64,000 nucleotides of DNA from Larus michahellis (lineage: Eukaryota; Chordata; Aves; Charadriiformes; Laridae), in NCBI RefSeq assembly GCF_964199755.1, contig NC_133898.1, positions 132,170,553-132,234,552 of the forward strand, read 5' to 3'. Made by a program: the position numbers and the translations under genes. The notes under the pieces are model-generated. The model did not search any database, was not told the origin of the DNA, and saw only the letters and a program-made list of their open reading frames with translations. Of the stretch, positions 21,235 through 34,056 are shown piece after piece (the first letter of the stretch is position 1; each line of letters opens with the position of its first letter).

Positions 21235-22877
21235 GAAAAGACTCTGCCACAGGGAGCTGCTTATCCTGTCCCTTCCCCGCCTAGTCCTGCAGCAGGAGCT
21301 AAGCAGCACCTGGAATGAAGAGTCCTGAAAGTGCTTTACTGGAGGTTTATTCCTGGAAGACGCTGGATCCTGTGATGCTGGAGTCCAGGGCTGCACAGCC
21401 AGCAGCCCAGCTCAGTGACAGGCTGCAGAGCAGAGCATGGAGGAAGAGCAGGAGCCAGGGCACCAGTGGTGCTGCAGAGAGCCTCTCTGCAGCAGAGAGT
21501 CTCCTCCTGTCCCTGTTCCCTCCTACCACTGGCAAGGGGGCATGCCCGGGCCTGGCCTCAGCCACAGGGCAGTGTGGATACCCAGTGACAGACTTCAGCC
21601 TGCAGGCTCTGGGGAGCAACAAGCACAGAGCAGACATCACCTCTTCACAGCCCCACGGTGGTCAATGGCTCACATTGTCCTTGCAGGAGCAGGCAGACTG
21701 GGCAGGTAACAGCGAGCCAACAGTCCACCAGCTCCAGGCATTCAGGGCCAGCCCTTTCCAATGGGTCTGTGCCACATCAGCAACCCTGGTGCAGGCTGTG
21801 GGACCAGCTCCAGGAGCGGGAGCATCATCAGCGACCATACCCCCACAAGACAGAAGGAGCCAGGAGCGGGATGCGATGTTTTTGAAGCTAATTATCCCCA
21901 GAGCAGTGATGAGCTCTGCAGCCGCATCCTGCTGAGCCCCTCTGAGCCCCTGCTGGGCCTCACCACATTTTCTCCTCCGGGCAGCACAGGCATCGCTCTG
22001 CTCACAGGGTGCCCAGCAGCTCCCCGCAAACAGCGTGACTGTGCCCTACCAGGGAAACAGCAAAGCCACAGCCATGCCCTGGCACTGCCGGCTCCCACGG
22101 CTCTGTGAGGCTCATGCCACCCCACAGAACGGCTCCTACCAGCCCTCCCTGCCTGGCTGCACACTCTGCAGGCCATGGCAGCACTAGCTCCTTGTGCTCA
22201 TTTGTGTTCTTGTCCCCTGCAGCAGGGAGAGGCCTTGAAGCCCCTGCACAGCAACGATGGGGTGCAGCAGAGCCCTGTTCTCCAGCAGGGATCCCCTCTT
22301 CAGCTGTGCTCGCTGGGCCCAGCCCTGCAGACAAACCCTCCTGCCACCTGGCCACAACCTCCCTGGCAGCGCTCGGGCGAATGCCCCCACTGCCCATCCT
22401 CTCAGTCTTGGGGCCACAAGGGGAGCAGCCCCTGCCCTCCGAGCCCCGACACAGCAGCTGAGAGCAAGGTCTGCTCCTGGCTGCCTGCAGGCAGGCGGCT
22501 GGTGCCACATGGTTGCACCCCAGCCTTTGGCCAAGCCATCACGCAGGGACGTTGCCTCCCCCCAGGCCAGCACACCAGCCCCTCTGCCCCCCTGGGCTGG
22601 TGGCGTGTCCCCTGGCCTGTTCTCAGCTCCGCGCTCTGCAGCGGCAGGAGAGCAGGGCCAGTCATGCGGGATGAGCAGGGCCGTGCACTGCATGCACGGC
22701 TGGGAGCTAGCTCCATGCACACCCCCGCACAGGCGCCCTCGGGAAAGCGTAAGTTCTGATACATGGATCTTCGCATGCAGAGTTCCAGGCTGGGCACCTG
22801 GTGCTGCCTCTTCTTCCAAGGCCTGCTTTGGCTCTGGCAGGATGCCCAGGACCCCAGATGCAGAGGTGGTGCTGCAC

Positions 22878-25800
22878 TTACACCTCGATTATATTGACCG
22901 AGGGAGACTTCTTCTATGAGAGAAAAATCTGTGTTAAGGCCCTGTTTTGCTAAGCCCCTGGGATGCAGACCCCACAGCAGAGCCCCCAGGCTCCCACGGC
23001 AGGCACTGAGGCCAGCAGATCTCCTCTGCAAAAGGGCTGCCGGCTGCAGCTGAGCCCTCTGCCCTGAGCTGAGGTGTGGGTGAGCTGCAGCCGAGCCCAG
23101 GCTTCAGCATCTCCCTCAGGGCACCAAGGGAGCCAGCACTGGAACCCCGGCCTTTTGCAGAATGGTTCAGGTGGCTCAGCTGCACCCCTGGTGCCTCCCT
23201 TCAGGCAAGTCCCTTCAACCACACACACTTGCCTCCCCAGGAAGCCTTTCTGACCACTGCTGTGCCCCAGTACTCCTGGGTGAACAAAGTCCCCCTGTGC
23301 CCTACACTCTTCAACCTCCAGGGCTTGCAATGTCTGGTGACTTCTGCCTGGTCCCTAGTGGTAGCCATGCTACACCTGATGCCCTTGGACAGGAGGTAGC
23401 TGCAGGGTAAGAGCAGAAAATGTGCGGGATTAGGAGACCATCTGCCATGGGGCAGAGAATCCACAAAGCATGGGATGACTGGCAGCGGAGGGACAGATGA
23501 GGCTGCTGAGTGGCAGGCACGTCTCACTGCCATGTCCCTCATGACAGCGCTGGCATGTACCAAGGGAACTAAAGGCTGCAGGTGGTGAGGCAGATTTTCT
23601 CAAAAACTGTTACAAGCACGAGCAGGCACTTTCCTTTATGCTAAAAGGAATGTACTTATTGAAGAGCACAGTGGATACATGAATTCAGAGAAGGTGTTGG
23701 GAAGGGAAGGGGTTCTGGTTGCTGCACCTGTGCTTTGTAGCTCAGCCTTTTCACGCTGAAGCAGGGTGCAGGAGGTGTGTCCCCATGCCCACACTTTATA
23801 ACAGGGCTCAGATCAAGAGCTGCACCATTGCCTGCTACTTTACAGCAGCTTGGCCCCAAAGCCAGGAGGGGAAGTGAATGCAGAGCTTTTTCTTTCCTAT
23901 ACCTTGCTCCCAGCTTTGTAATTAAGGTCTGCAAGAATAAACTTGCAGTGTTGTCACCTGCAAGGATGCCAAGAGTGTGGCATAAAGACAAACTGAGGTG
24001 CATCAGCACTGTACAGGTGAACTTTGCAAGCAGTAGGAACAGGCCTTTGCACCTGCCTTTGCAGCCCTATATGAGCAGGGTCAGTTTGGAAAAGGGATCC
24101 AAGAGGAGGGACCTTTTTGGCAAGGAGTAATCAGGAAACTAGAAAAATCTGGAGGAGGAGAACTGGGGCCTTGGAGTTCAAACCAGGAAGGGAGAAGTGT
24201 CAGGTGCTGAGGGAGCAGCCAGATGAAAGTACTGCTGCCTCCCCATCCATAGCCCACCACAGTACCTCCATTAGGATGGGGAAGAGGCTCTGGGGTCCTT
24301 CCTATGAACAACTTGTGTGGTGATGGCCTGGAGCTGGCCTCAGTGAAGGCAGAAAACGAGCAGCGATAGACCAGTGCAGGAACCATAGGAACAGCTGCCC
24401 AGCTTGTCTGCCTCAACAGGAGCTAGACCTGCCTATGGGATGCAGAAGAGGTGCAGCCTTGGAGGGGCACAGTGAAGGGGCTGTTACAGTGAGAGGACAG
24501 GTACCACTCTGCAATGTGGGAGCTGATATCTCGTCCAACGTCTCTCCTGAAATCACCCCATGGGGCACACACACTGCCCCAGAGAGACCAGGGCTCACTG
24601 CACCCCAAAAACCTTCCGTTTTTAGGGTAAGAGCATGAGCCGGGGTGTTTCTGTGTTTGGAGAGAGACAGAACCTGTCTGGGCAGCAAGCCACAGCAGAC
24701 GTCATACACCATCCCTCCTGGTAGCCCTCCCCACTCACCTTGCTCCGCAGCAGCCCTCCGCTCGGTCGCTCTGGTGTGCTGTGCTCTGAGGAGGGCTTTG
24801 TCTTTTCCTTGTTGTTGTTGGAGTCATTGTCCTTGATGATGTCATACTGTCTGCAGAAGAGGGCAATCACCGCTGCCGAAAGACAGAGGATGAAGGACTC
24901 CCTCACACCGGCTGCCCGCAGCCTCCCCTCCCCACAGCATCCCAGCTGGACAGCCCAGGGCACCCTGGTGTCTGCTCACCCGCACCCTCCACCTGTGCCA
25001 GCCCGGGCCACCGCAGGCACCTCTGCACGTGTGGCCAGGCCAGTCTCCTCAGACAGACAAGGCTAAAGCCATCAGGGCACACGTGAGGTGCTCGGTGCCT
25101 ATGGCGTAGGGCTCTGAGGCCAAAGGTGGGTGGTGAGGCACTCAGAGAGGGACAGCCCTTGAGGTCAGTGAGCAGCGGAGTGAGTTTCTGAGCGCCTCCA
25201 GCAAAGCACTGAAGTTACTGGTCCAGTGCTTGCGACTCACAAAAGCCAGCCCTTGGCTTTGTCCTGTCTTGCAAACTGGCTGTGGGGTCGGTCACTCTGT
25301 CATGGTTTTACAGCACCCATCTCACGCAGCACATGTCCCACACCGTGGGAGCCTGGCGGCAGGATTCTGGAGCAATGCTTTGAACTATAATCATTAGATG
25401 TGTTGAACCCATTCAAACCACAGGGCGTTATCACAGCCACCCGCAGACTGGACCTAATTTCTCCCTGTTGGCACTCTGACAGACCAACCTGTGCGAGGTG
25501 TAAGCTAGCAGCAGCCATCTTGTATTTTCTTCCAGTGCACTAGAAAAGTGTTCAAGACCAGGACAAGGAGAGATTCCTGCAAGATGCCACTAGAAAATCC
25601 ACATTTACTGGGAAGGGAGTAGGGGACAAATGATTTCCCACTCACAGCAGCTGCACGTGACCAGTCAGGAGCTGACTGTTATCTCCTAGACTTCCCTGCT
25701 CCCGTACAACCTGCTGTTTGCTGGAGCACTGGCTTTAATCACATGCTGTAGAGGAGCAAACCACCCATCCTACAGCATCAGCAGATTGAGGCACAGCCAC

Positions 25801-28800
25801 TACCAGCCAGTGAGGCAATGTTATCTGATGTCAGACAAGCTAGCTAAGGCCCAAGTTACATGACAGTTAATGTCAGCTGGGATGCTCCCACCCTGTAATT
25901 CTGTTTTACTTGTGTCCCACATTGCCTCCTGCTCTTCCAGCCCAGCAGTCAGGCCAGCCAGCCCACGTGTTCCAGGCCATCGCTGCTGAGCAGTGGCTGT
26001 GGTTGCTCCTTTTACCCCACTGGCTCGAGCTCTACAGAGACTCAACGGACTTACTGTAGAGGATGCCAGACCCATACCAACGTGCCTCTGAACTCTCGAG
26101 ACCCATCCTCTTTGTGGACCCTGGACTGCACCTCTGCCCCATCCTGCTGGAATGCTGCTTGTGGCACTCACCTGCCCACATGAGCAGCACAGCCACGATG
26201 ATGATAATCTCGCCTGTCTGCAGCTGCCTGTCTTTGTCCAGCCCTTCCATGGTGATGTCACCTGCAGAGAAGAGAGCCCAGGCAGGGCTGGCAGCAGATG
26301 CCCTCCCACCAGAACCTACTTCAGGACCAGCAACGCTCAAGGATCTGAGAAGGAGCTCCAGAGCAGAGGGGCCCACCTCCCCCAGACAAGGACAGGTGTG
26401 GGATGACATCTTGGCTGGGGAGAGGACATGCAGCCTGTGGCTTTTCTGTCTCACATAAACCATCCTCGCTACCAAAGGTGGTCAGGGATTCTAACAGCTT
26501 GTTTGGGTTCTACTAGGGATTGCAAAATACATCTCAGTGATTAGTCCCTACATAGAGACCAGGGCAGGTTAGAAGGCCCTGAGTTGAACACAAAAATTCT
26601 GAGGAAAGTAAGCCATCTGCTTGTCCTGTTATACTCTTCTCAAGTCCCTCTCTTATGGCTAGTGCTGGAGACCAATTCCCATGCCCAGTGGATGCCCTCT
26701 GGGCATTGTGTCTTTTAGAGTCTTAGATCATATCTCATGGACCAGCATGTAGACAACGTCAAGGCCAGGAGGCACAACATGGATATGAGTAGGAAAGGAG
26801 GATGAGGGGCTCTGTCATTTGTGCTTCGGTAGCTTGCAGGCTGGGAGATCTGAGAGCCCGTTCAATATTTGCTTCCTACAGGCAGCAGCTGAGCAGGCCA
26901 TAGCAGTTGTCCTGGCCACAGCCTGCTTAGGTGAATGGGGTGCAAAGACCTGGGATAGGAGGGCTGTAAACCAGGGCTTGGGGACATGGCCATAGTGGAC
27001 GCAACATCAGCCTGTACAACCCTGCTACCGGTTATGACCCTGTGTGTCCCAAGCAGCCTGTGGCTCAGGGCAGCACCTTCCTCGCTGGCTGTGGAGACCT
27101 ACAGGTGTGGCCCCACCAGTGGCACCTGGGCGAGCTGGAAGGAGCTGCCTCACCTTGGTTGGAGCTGTTGGAAGGGAGGCGGTCAGTCTCCTTCAGGGTT
27201 CGGAAGTGGACGCGCTTACTGGCCTGGCTTTCCCCGTAGAGGCCGATGCTCTGCACCTGGATGATGTAATCAGCATCCTCTGCCAAGTCCCACAGCACGC
27301 AGGCCCGGTTGGTGGTGTTCACCTCCCGGATGAACCGCTGCATCTGTCCATCTTGCCGCTGCCGGAGTGAAGAGCTGTCATCCCCAGGAGGCTGTTCCCA
27401 GAGGCACTAGACACAGGCCCCTGTCTGCAGGGCTGTGCTGGGCACACTGCCCTTACTCCTCCCTTCCTGGGCAACCATCCACCCCTGGGGTGTGCCACGC
27501 TGGCCAGCACTTGGCTATGCAGCACCCCTGTGTGGCCAGAGCCAGGTGCCTCCCTGGAGAAGCCACCATTGTCTGGGGCTGTGGAGGCAGAGCAAGGCAA
27601 GCAAAGAAGAGTTATGTCATGGCTGAAGCACCATACTTATCCAGAGAAATCACAGGGAAGCCACTGGAGGGACAGCTGCCCCCAGCACAGCCCACGGTCT
27701 GCTGCCTCCCACCAGGATGGATGGCTCAGACAGGGTGCCCTGGCAGGGGCTGCTCAACAGCAGAAGTGTCCTCAGGCAGATGCCAGAGGAGCTCCAAACT
27801 GCGGCAAAAGGGCTGACATAGGAGCATGCTGGTAATCAGTGAGAGGGGTCCCCAACCCCCAGGGACAGAGCATGGATACCTGCTGTAAGATGGCATAGCC
27901 GATGACCACGTCTCCTTCTGGGACGTCCCAGGAGACTGTGGCAGAGTTTGCCTTCAGCTGTGTCACAGTCACGTTGACGGGGGATGGTGGCCTGTCTGGG
28001 TGAGCCGGGGATGGACAAAGGCAAGGCACAGGAAAGAGGCAAAAGAAGATGTCTCAGAAAAGGCACTTGCCCCTGCACACCACCATGCGTGGCCTCTCCA
28101 ACACCTGCCCTTGGCAGCACAGTGGCCAGGGCGACAGGGAGCAGCTTCTCTGGTGAACCTGTCCCCAGGAGAGGAGTGGCACAGTTGGTGCACAAGGCTG
28201 AGCCCCTCACAGCAGCAGCACACGCACGGCATGGTGCTTACTGGCCTCGTGGTAGCTGCCCACTGTGACAGGAAGGTGCGCAGGCACAGAGCAGCTCCCT
28301 GCCTGTGCAGCTGCCCCTCTGTGACGCCTGCTGGCTTTAGCAGCTCTCAGTTGCTGGCCAGGACTCCTCCCTGCCTGGCTGTTGGTGAGAAATGTGCTCA
28401 CTGCCACCTTACCCTCTGCAATGTCTTACAGCAGCAAAGGAGGACAAGCTCGCATGGCATCTGCCTGGCTCTTCTCTAAAGGGCTTGCTTGTGGTGGCAG
28501 ACATAGCCCATTGCTCATAATACATGTTCCACCTAAAAGGGATTAGCAGTGCTGACCATGTGCCCAGGCTGCAAGACCCAGCTAAAGACACAAAGGGCCG
28601 CCAGTGGTCTCCTTCCACCTTGCAGACACTGAAATAGGAAACGCATGAAGGCCTGTCCTGAACAAAAAAGAATTACAGAGTTTAAGAGACTGTCATGATA
28701 ATTTAACCAATCCGTGCAGCTCAAAATCACATTAAACATCCCTGCAGCCTGTCTCAGAGCACTGCAGAGACCCTGCTATCAGACAGGAGGATGACATTCA

Positions 28801-31800
28801 CATCAGCTCTTCATGAAGGCATCTGCTTGCAGATCTCAGGTACCCTCACTGCTGCACAGATGTTAATCTGTTGGAAAGTGTACTTCATTCAGCTCCAGCA
28901 CCAGCAGAAGCAGGGCTGCCTGGCATGACATGCTCCTGCTCAGCCTGGGAACAGAGTATATTCTTGGCAGGGAAGTCCTGTAGGGTCCAGAAAGTCCAAA
29001 CAAATCCTACATTAATGCAATTCTTCAACCAAGACTGTGATGGTAAAATCAGAATCCTCTAAGCTCTGTGGCTGTCCCACGGATGTGCACATCATGAATG
29101 CCTGGCACGCCACCCAGAACTGCGTAGGAAGCAGCCCAGACACAGTATTTATATATCAACTGTGACAGAAAAATGGGGCAGCTTGGAATAAAAACACTAT
29201 GCAACTCAATCTGGCGATTTCATCTGCCTGGCATTACTCCCTGCTCTAGAGTGGGGAGGAAAGCCCAATGCAGAAGGCAGAGCTGACTTTCCCAGCAGCG
29301 CAATGCCATCGGCTGCAAAGCTGGCAGCAACACTCAGCTGCCGCTATCCTTTGGAAAGCTGTCCTGATTGACCCATGGTCTGCACTACCGTCATTTTGAG
29401 ATTTCACAGCACTAGGAGCATGGCAGGATCCTACACAGGTACACATACAAAGCCAAATTTTGTCTGGAAATTAGACACAGGAGCGCCTGAATAAAGACAC
29501 TGAGGCTGCTGTTTGAGCATCATTTCTCCCTGTATACAAGGCAGTGTCCTTCTACAAGCTGCTTGTGTAGCACAAGTTCAATGCTGTGATTTATACAGAT
29601 AGAAAAAGAGTGCCAGAGGATACCTAAGAACAGGAAAAAAGACAACCGTAGACACCAACAACAACCACAGTCATTTCTGCAAGTCAGCTATTTAAATGCA
29701 TTCATTCACATTTGAATACACCCAGCCCCATGACAGATCTAATAGGAAAAGGCTGCGATTCGCACTCTGAGAAATGCGGGCTTGTGGTTGGCCTCAGGCG
29801 ACTGAGACAGCCAGGAGGGTTACCCACAGAGTCCAGAAAACACGTTCTCAGAGAGACAGCGGGGCTGAGTGCATCACCAACAGAAGCCTACTGCATCACC
29901 AGGAGATAGTCATTGGAGACAACACAAACAAGGACATCACAGGATGCTGCGCCCTCTCTTCCAGAACAGGAGGCTGGAAACTAGAAAGGATTCAAAGACA
30001 CTTGAATATCCTTTATCCCATGAAGAGTGTGTCTCCTTAGAGTTTTACCAGTGGGACTCTGTTTCATCACTCTAACCTGTGATAGAGAGTCTCTGAGCCA
30101 CGTCCTTATCTGCACACCCTGGTCTCCCACAAGCCAACAGCAAAACAGGCTGAATAAAGCTGTGCTCCCCAGAACTGGCCACTGACTGGGGCACGTGTGT
30201 TCTGTGCGCACAGGAGTTGAGCTCCCCACACATATGCTCTGGTTTTCTACTCCAGCCACGGACAGCGTGCAAGTTCGCTGCACAACTAAGAGCTGAGCTG
30301 TAGACAGCACCCTGTCCGCTATCAAATAACCACTCCCTTGCACTGCCCCACGCAGAAGCATTTCAGTGTGTGTGTGTGTCGGGTGCTGCAATGTTTCTGC
30401 TAACCTTCAGGCGTAAGAACAGTTGTGCAAGGCTACCACTACGCTAGCAAATGTAATGAGGTCAGGAACAGCCCAGGAATCCAGTGGTGGAGACCGGTCC
30501 CGGCAACTACTTCGGTCTGAACCAGCAGCATGTGCCCAAACCACTCCTGGGCACGGGTCAGGAGCTAGCACAAGCCAGGAACTATTCCTAGTAGGTATCA
30601 TCGATGTGCTCCCCTATTTGGAACTTGTCAGCTTAGTGCTACAGACGTGACCAGATCCTGCCAGCTGGCCTCAGGACAAGAAGAGGACCTGGTGCTTCAC
30701 AGGATACATCTACAGTAATAAATTGGGCAGCTTTTAACAAAATAAGAAGAGGTCTGAACATGCCCAAACTGGGCAGTTGGACTTCCCAACCTTTAAGTGT
30801 ATGTGAGGAAATTAAAGGCAGAGTCTGACATTTCTGCAACGTAGAAGTCTGTGGATGAAGTTTGCAGCAGGCTCTCAGCTCTGCACAAGAATTTTCTAGG
30901 ATTACGCAGGGAGCCCAACCTGGCCCAGCCCAGGTTTTCAAGCTGGGGATGCTGAGACATGGCCCTGGGGCTGAGTCACTCTACAATTTGAGAACAAGCG
31001 CACTGCACTGATCCATGAGCCATGCTGCTGGGTCCACACAGGGCTGACAGTATTGCTTGAACCGTACTTAGCCAGAGCTTGCACAGGCCCTGTGTAGGGA
31101 CCTTCACTCGCTGGCAGCAGAAGGGCATCCCAGGGGGAATACCACCCTGGTATCAAACTGCAGAGACAGCACACTCAAAGACAGCATGATCTGCTATTCC
31201 ACTCAGAGTCAATCTCCAAATGTCCCAAATAGAAAGAGGGCAAGAGCACATGAGGGGCACTGCGGAGCCACAGCACACATGACTGATCAGTGCTTCAGCC
31301 CTCATGCATCATAAACACACAGTGTGCAGGCTCCAGGCAAGCAGACCCGAACCTGTGTGACAGCGACACCTGAGGGTGTCCAGCCCGCAGCTCTTCGTTG
31401 GAAAAATGAGTGTCCCATGGTCAGTTTGCAGTTCAGAAAACTGCAGAAAAGATATTTCTGAGCACATGGGATTTGCAGGCCTAGCAGGAAGAGATAGAAC
31501 GAGAAGTTTCAGAAGTCAAAACTAGAGAAGTTCACCCTAGAAACATGGGGCAATGTTTAATCATGAGGATATGCAAGATGAGACCTCCATAGGACAAAAG
31601 GAAACGGCCTCAAGTTGTGCCGGGGGGGTTTAGGATGGATATTAGGAATAATTTATTCACAGAAAGAGTTATCAAGCATTGGAACAGGCTGCCCAGCGAA
31701 GTGGTTGAATCACCATCCCTGGAGGTATTTAAAAGATGGGTAGACGTGGTGCTGACAGACATGGTTTAGCGGTGGTTTTGGCAATGTTAGGTTAATGGTT

Positions 31801-33605
31801 GGACTCAATGATCTTAAAGGTCTCTTCCAACCCAGGCAGTTCTATGGTTCTATGACAGCCCACACCATAGAAAGCTTTGCATATGATCCCCACATCAAGC
31901 CTAATGTTCTCCAGCCTGCTCTGCGGCTGAGGTCAGAGCATTTTCATGCTAGAGGTGTTGCCATAAAGATCAGCGAGCGCAAGGGCTCCAAAAAATGTAG
32001 TCTCTGAAGCCAACTGTTAAAAACATTCCTGTAATGCCAAGATGCTCCAACACTCTGCTGGGCTCTCTGGCAAAAGCATGCCACAGTTAAGCCCTGCCCA
32101 ATGCATTAATCGCTAATGATTCTGCATCATTTATAAGTTGCCCAGCTTCACTTTTGATTAAAGCCATATTAAGAAACGGGCACTACCACAAAAAGAGCAA
32201 TCACTTAAGGCCTGGTGCACCCTTTTGTCCTGGCACTACAGCAGTGCATTCCTCTCAGGCCTGCTGAAGAGGAAGAGTTGGTCCTGCGTGCTGGCACCAC
32301 AGCACACCAGCCTGAGGCTGGGCAGCATGGAGGGTGCCCTGTGTGCAGCTGAGCACTGGGCTAGATCTGCCACGCAACCTGGCTTCATGGGTCAGAGAAG
32401 GGGCCAGACAGATGCCCCTCAAGAACGATGTTGGCAGAGGGATGTGGCACAGCCCCACCGGCGCCTTCCCCATCCCGCTGTGACTCAGGAGAGGGGGCCT
32501 CACCTGCCCCTCAGCCCGTGCCCTTGGGACTGCTGCTCAAGGGCACCTAGATGTTTGCCCAACTTACCCCTGCAAAAGGGAGGTAAGCATCAGACTGCAC
32601 ATCTAAAAATAAGTGGCCCCTTTTTAACAACCCTGACTGCATTTCTTCCTGAATCCGTCAGGCTCTGGAGTATGTATTTTGCAAGGAGACTGAAAACATG
32701 GCAGAACATACCAGACCATGTCTGATTCCCGCAATTCAGTTTAATACATCAGTAACCTGACAAGGGGCAAACAGACGGCAGAAAGCTGCCGCTGACAGAG
32801 AGGCATTCAGATGAGCCAGGGGAAGAAGGTACCCTGGGCGCTTACAAGACCCCGTGCTTCAGCGAACACCAGCCCAGAGAAAGCAATGCTGGAAGGCACG
32901 CAGGGACGGCAGTTAGCACCGCATCATCCCTGCCCGGGGGGTCCAACGCCCGCAGGACTCCGCTGAGGGGCAAGGACGGGACACGGGGAGCCCTCTCCGC
33001 GGGGGCACCAGGAGAGCCCGCGTTTCCCCACCGCCCGGCCCAGAACCGGGAGGCTCCAGGAGCCAAAGCCGCAGGGGGCGACTCCAGGTGCCCCGGAGGA
33101 GCCTGGTGGCCCTCCCCGGAGGGCAGCCCGGCCACACGATCGCACCCGCCCCGCGGGGAAGGGAGGCGACACGGCCGAAGGCACGGCTGGCCTGGAGGCC
33201 GCGGCGCCCCGGGGCCGGCCGCAGCCCCAGCAGGGTTCGGGGGGCTGGGGGGGGCCGGGCCAGGCCCCGCAGGGTCGCGGCTGAAGCCGTGCCGGGGGCG
33301 GGGGGAGGCCGGCGGGAGGGTCACGCAGCGGGGCCGGGGCACGGCGAGGGACGGGGACCCCCCGCCCGGCGCCCGGCCCAGTCCCCCGCCCGGGGAACGC
33401 CGGCTCCACGCCTGGCCTGGCCCGGCCCCGCCGCGGGCGCCCGAGAAGCGGGACGGGCGACCGGGCCCCGCGGCAGAGAGCGAGGCGACGCGCGGCGTCC
33501 CGTCCCCGTCCCGGCGTCCCAGCAGCACTTACTGGCTCGCACGAGGCAGAGGTCGCAGCTGAAGAGCACCAGGACGGGGTTGAGGAAGGCGGAGAAGCGG
33601 GCCAT
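22878..33605 (-). CDS. FNDC4: FNDC4, fibronectin type III domain-containing protein 4 (217 aa)
   Basis: FNDC4 is a type I membrane protein of the irisin (FNDC5) family. Its FNIII ectodomain is shed and has reported anti-inflammatory and metabolic roles. Coding exons in transcript order: 33533-33605, 27880-27995, 27154-27358, 26172-26261, 24739-24872, 22878-22913. They total 654 bp with phase closing throughout. Residues 1-24 are a signal peptide ([15 protein letters not shown]... ending VRA). The FNIII domain follows ([58 protein letters not shown]). A stalk ([11 protein letters not shown]) leads to one transmembrane helix ([20 protein letters not shown]) and a cytoplasmic tail starting [15 protein letters not shown]. 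The last exon is only 36 nt and ends [11 protein letters not shown]-stop, the counterpart of the mammalian SPSINTIDV end. Intron 1 is 5.5 kb. The gene looks intact; FNDC5 is excluded by the tail and the IFT172 neighbourhood. Confidence 0.97.
22914..27879 (-). other. FNDC4 introns 2-5
   Basis: Between the short exons I see no CR1 or other repeat. This is the most repeat-poor part of the window. Confidence 0.6.
30366..30378. repeat. Short TG microsatellite
   Basis: About six TG units in FNDC4 intron 1. Confidence 0.7.
31595..31857 (+). mobile_element. CR1 3' fragment
   Basis: CR1 3' end with GGAACAGGCTGCCCAGCGAAG, TGGACTCAATGATCTTAAAGG and the GTTCTATGGTTCTATGA terminal repeat. It lies in FNDC4 intron 1, antisense to FNDC4. 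Confidence 0.9.
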
Positions 33606-33950
33606 GGCGGCGGGCCGGCGCAGGGGAGGCCCGGACTGCGGCCCCGGCCCGGGCGACGGCCACGGCCACGGCCACGGCCCGGCTCCCTGCGCCGCGGGAC
33701 GGTGCGGGGCCGAGCCCCGACCGCAGCGCGGGGGGGGCGGAACGGCCGCCCGGTCCTCCCCCGGCCCGCTCCGCCCAGCACCGCCCCCCGAGCGGCGCCG
33801 CAGCGGCTCCGGCACCGCCCCCCGCCCCCGCCGGTGCCTCCCCCGAGACCCCGGGCCGTGGCCCCGGCCACCAGTGCCGCCCCCGGGAGGTACCCGCCAA
33901 AGAGCCAGTGCTGCCCCCCGCCCCGGGCCGTGTCCCGGTAACCACCAGTG
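32900..33950. promoter_or_regulatory. CpG-island promoter of FNDC4
   Basis: A dense run of CpG and G+C spans the FNDC4 first exon and its upstream side. Long open frames on both strands here (for example 32924-34234 minus and 33088-33954 plus) come from base composition. CGGCCA-type short repeats sit at about 33655-33680. No TATA box was seen. Confidence 0.75.
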
Positions 33951-34056
33951 CTGACGCCTGTGCAGTTCCCCAGTAACCACCAGTCCCTCCGCGTGCTGAA
34001 CCCCCAGTAACTACCACTCCCCCCGCATGCTAAACCCCCAGTAACCACCAGTGCCA
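33934..34056. repeat. 34-bp minisatellite upstream of FNDC4
   Basis: Three to four imperfect units share the core CCCAGTAACCACCAGT. The two middle units (about 33968-34034) are each 34 bp. It lies 330-450 bp upstream of the FNDC4 start, at the edge of the CpG island. Confidence 0.7.

Larger units (their letters stand above)
27996..33532 (-). other. FNDC4 intron 1, 5.5 kb
   Basis: Holds the CR1 fragment at 31595-31857 and a short TG run. No other coding or RNA feature recognised. Confidence 0.65.
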
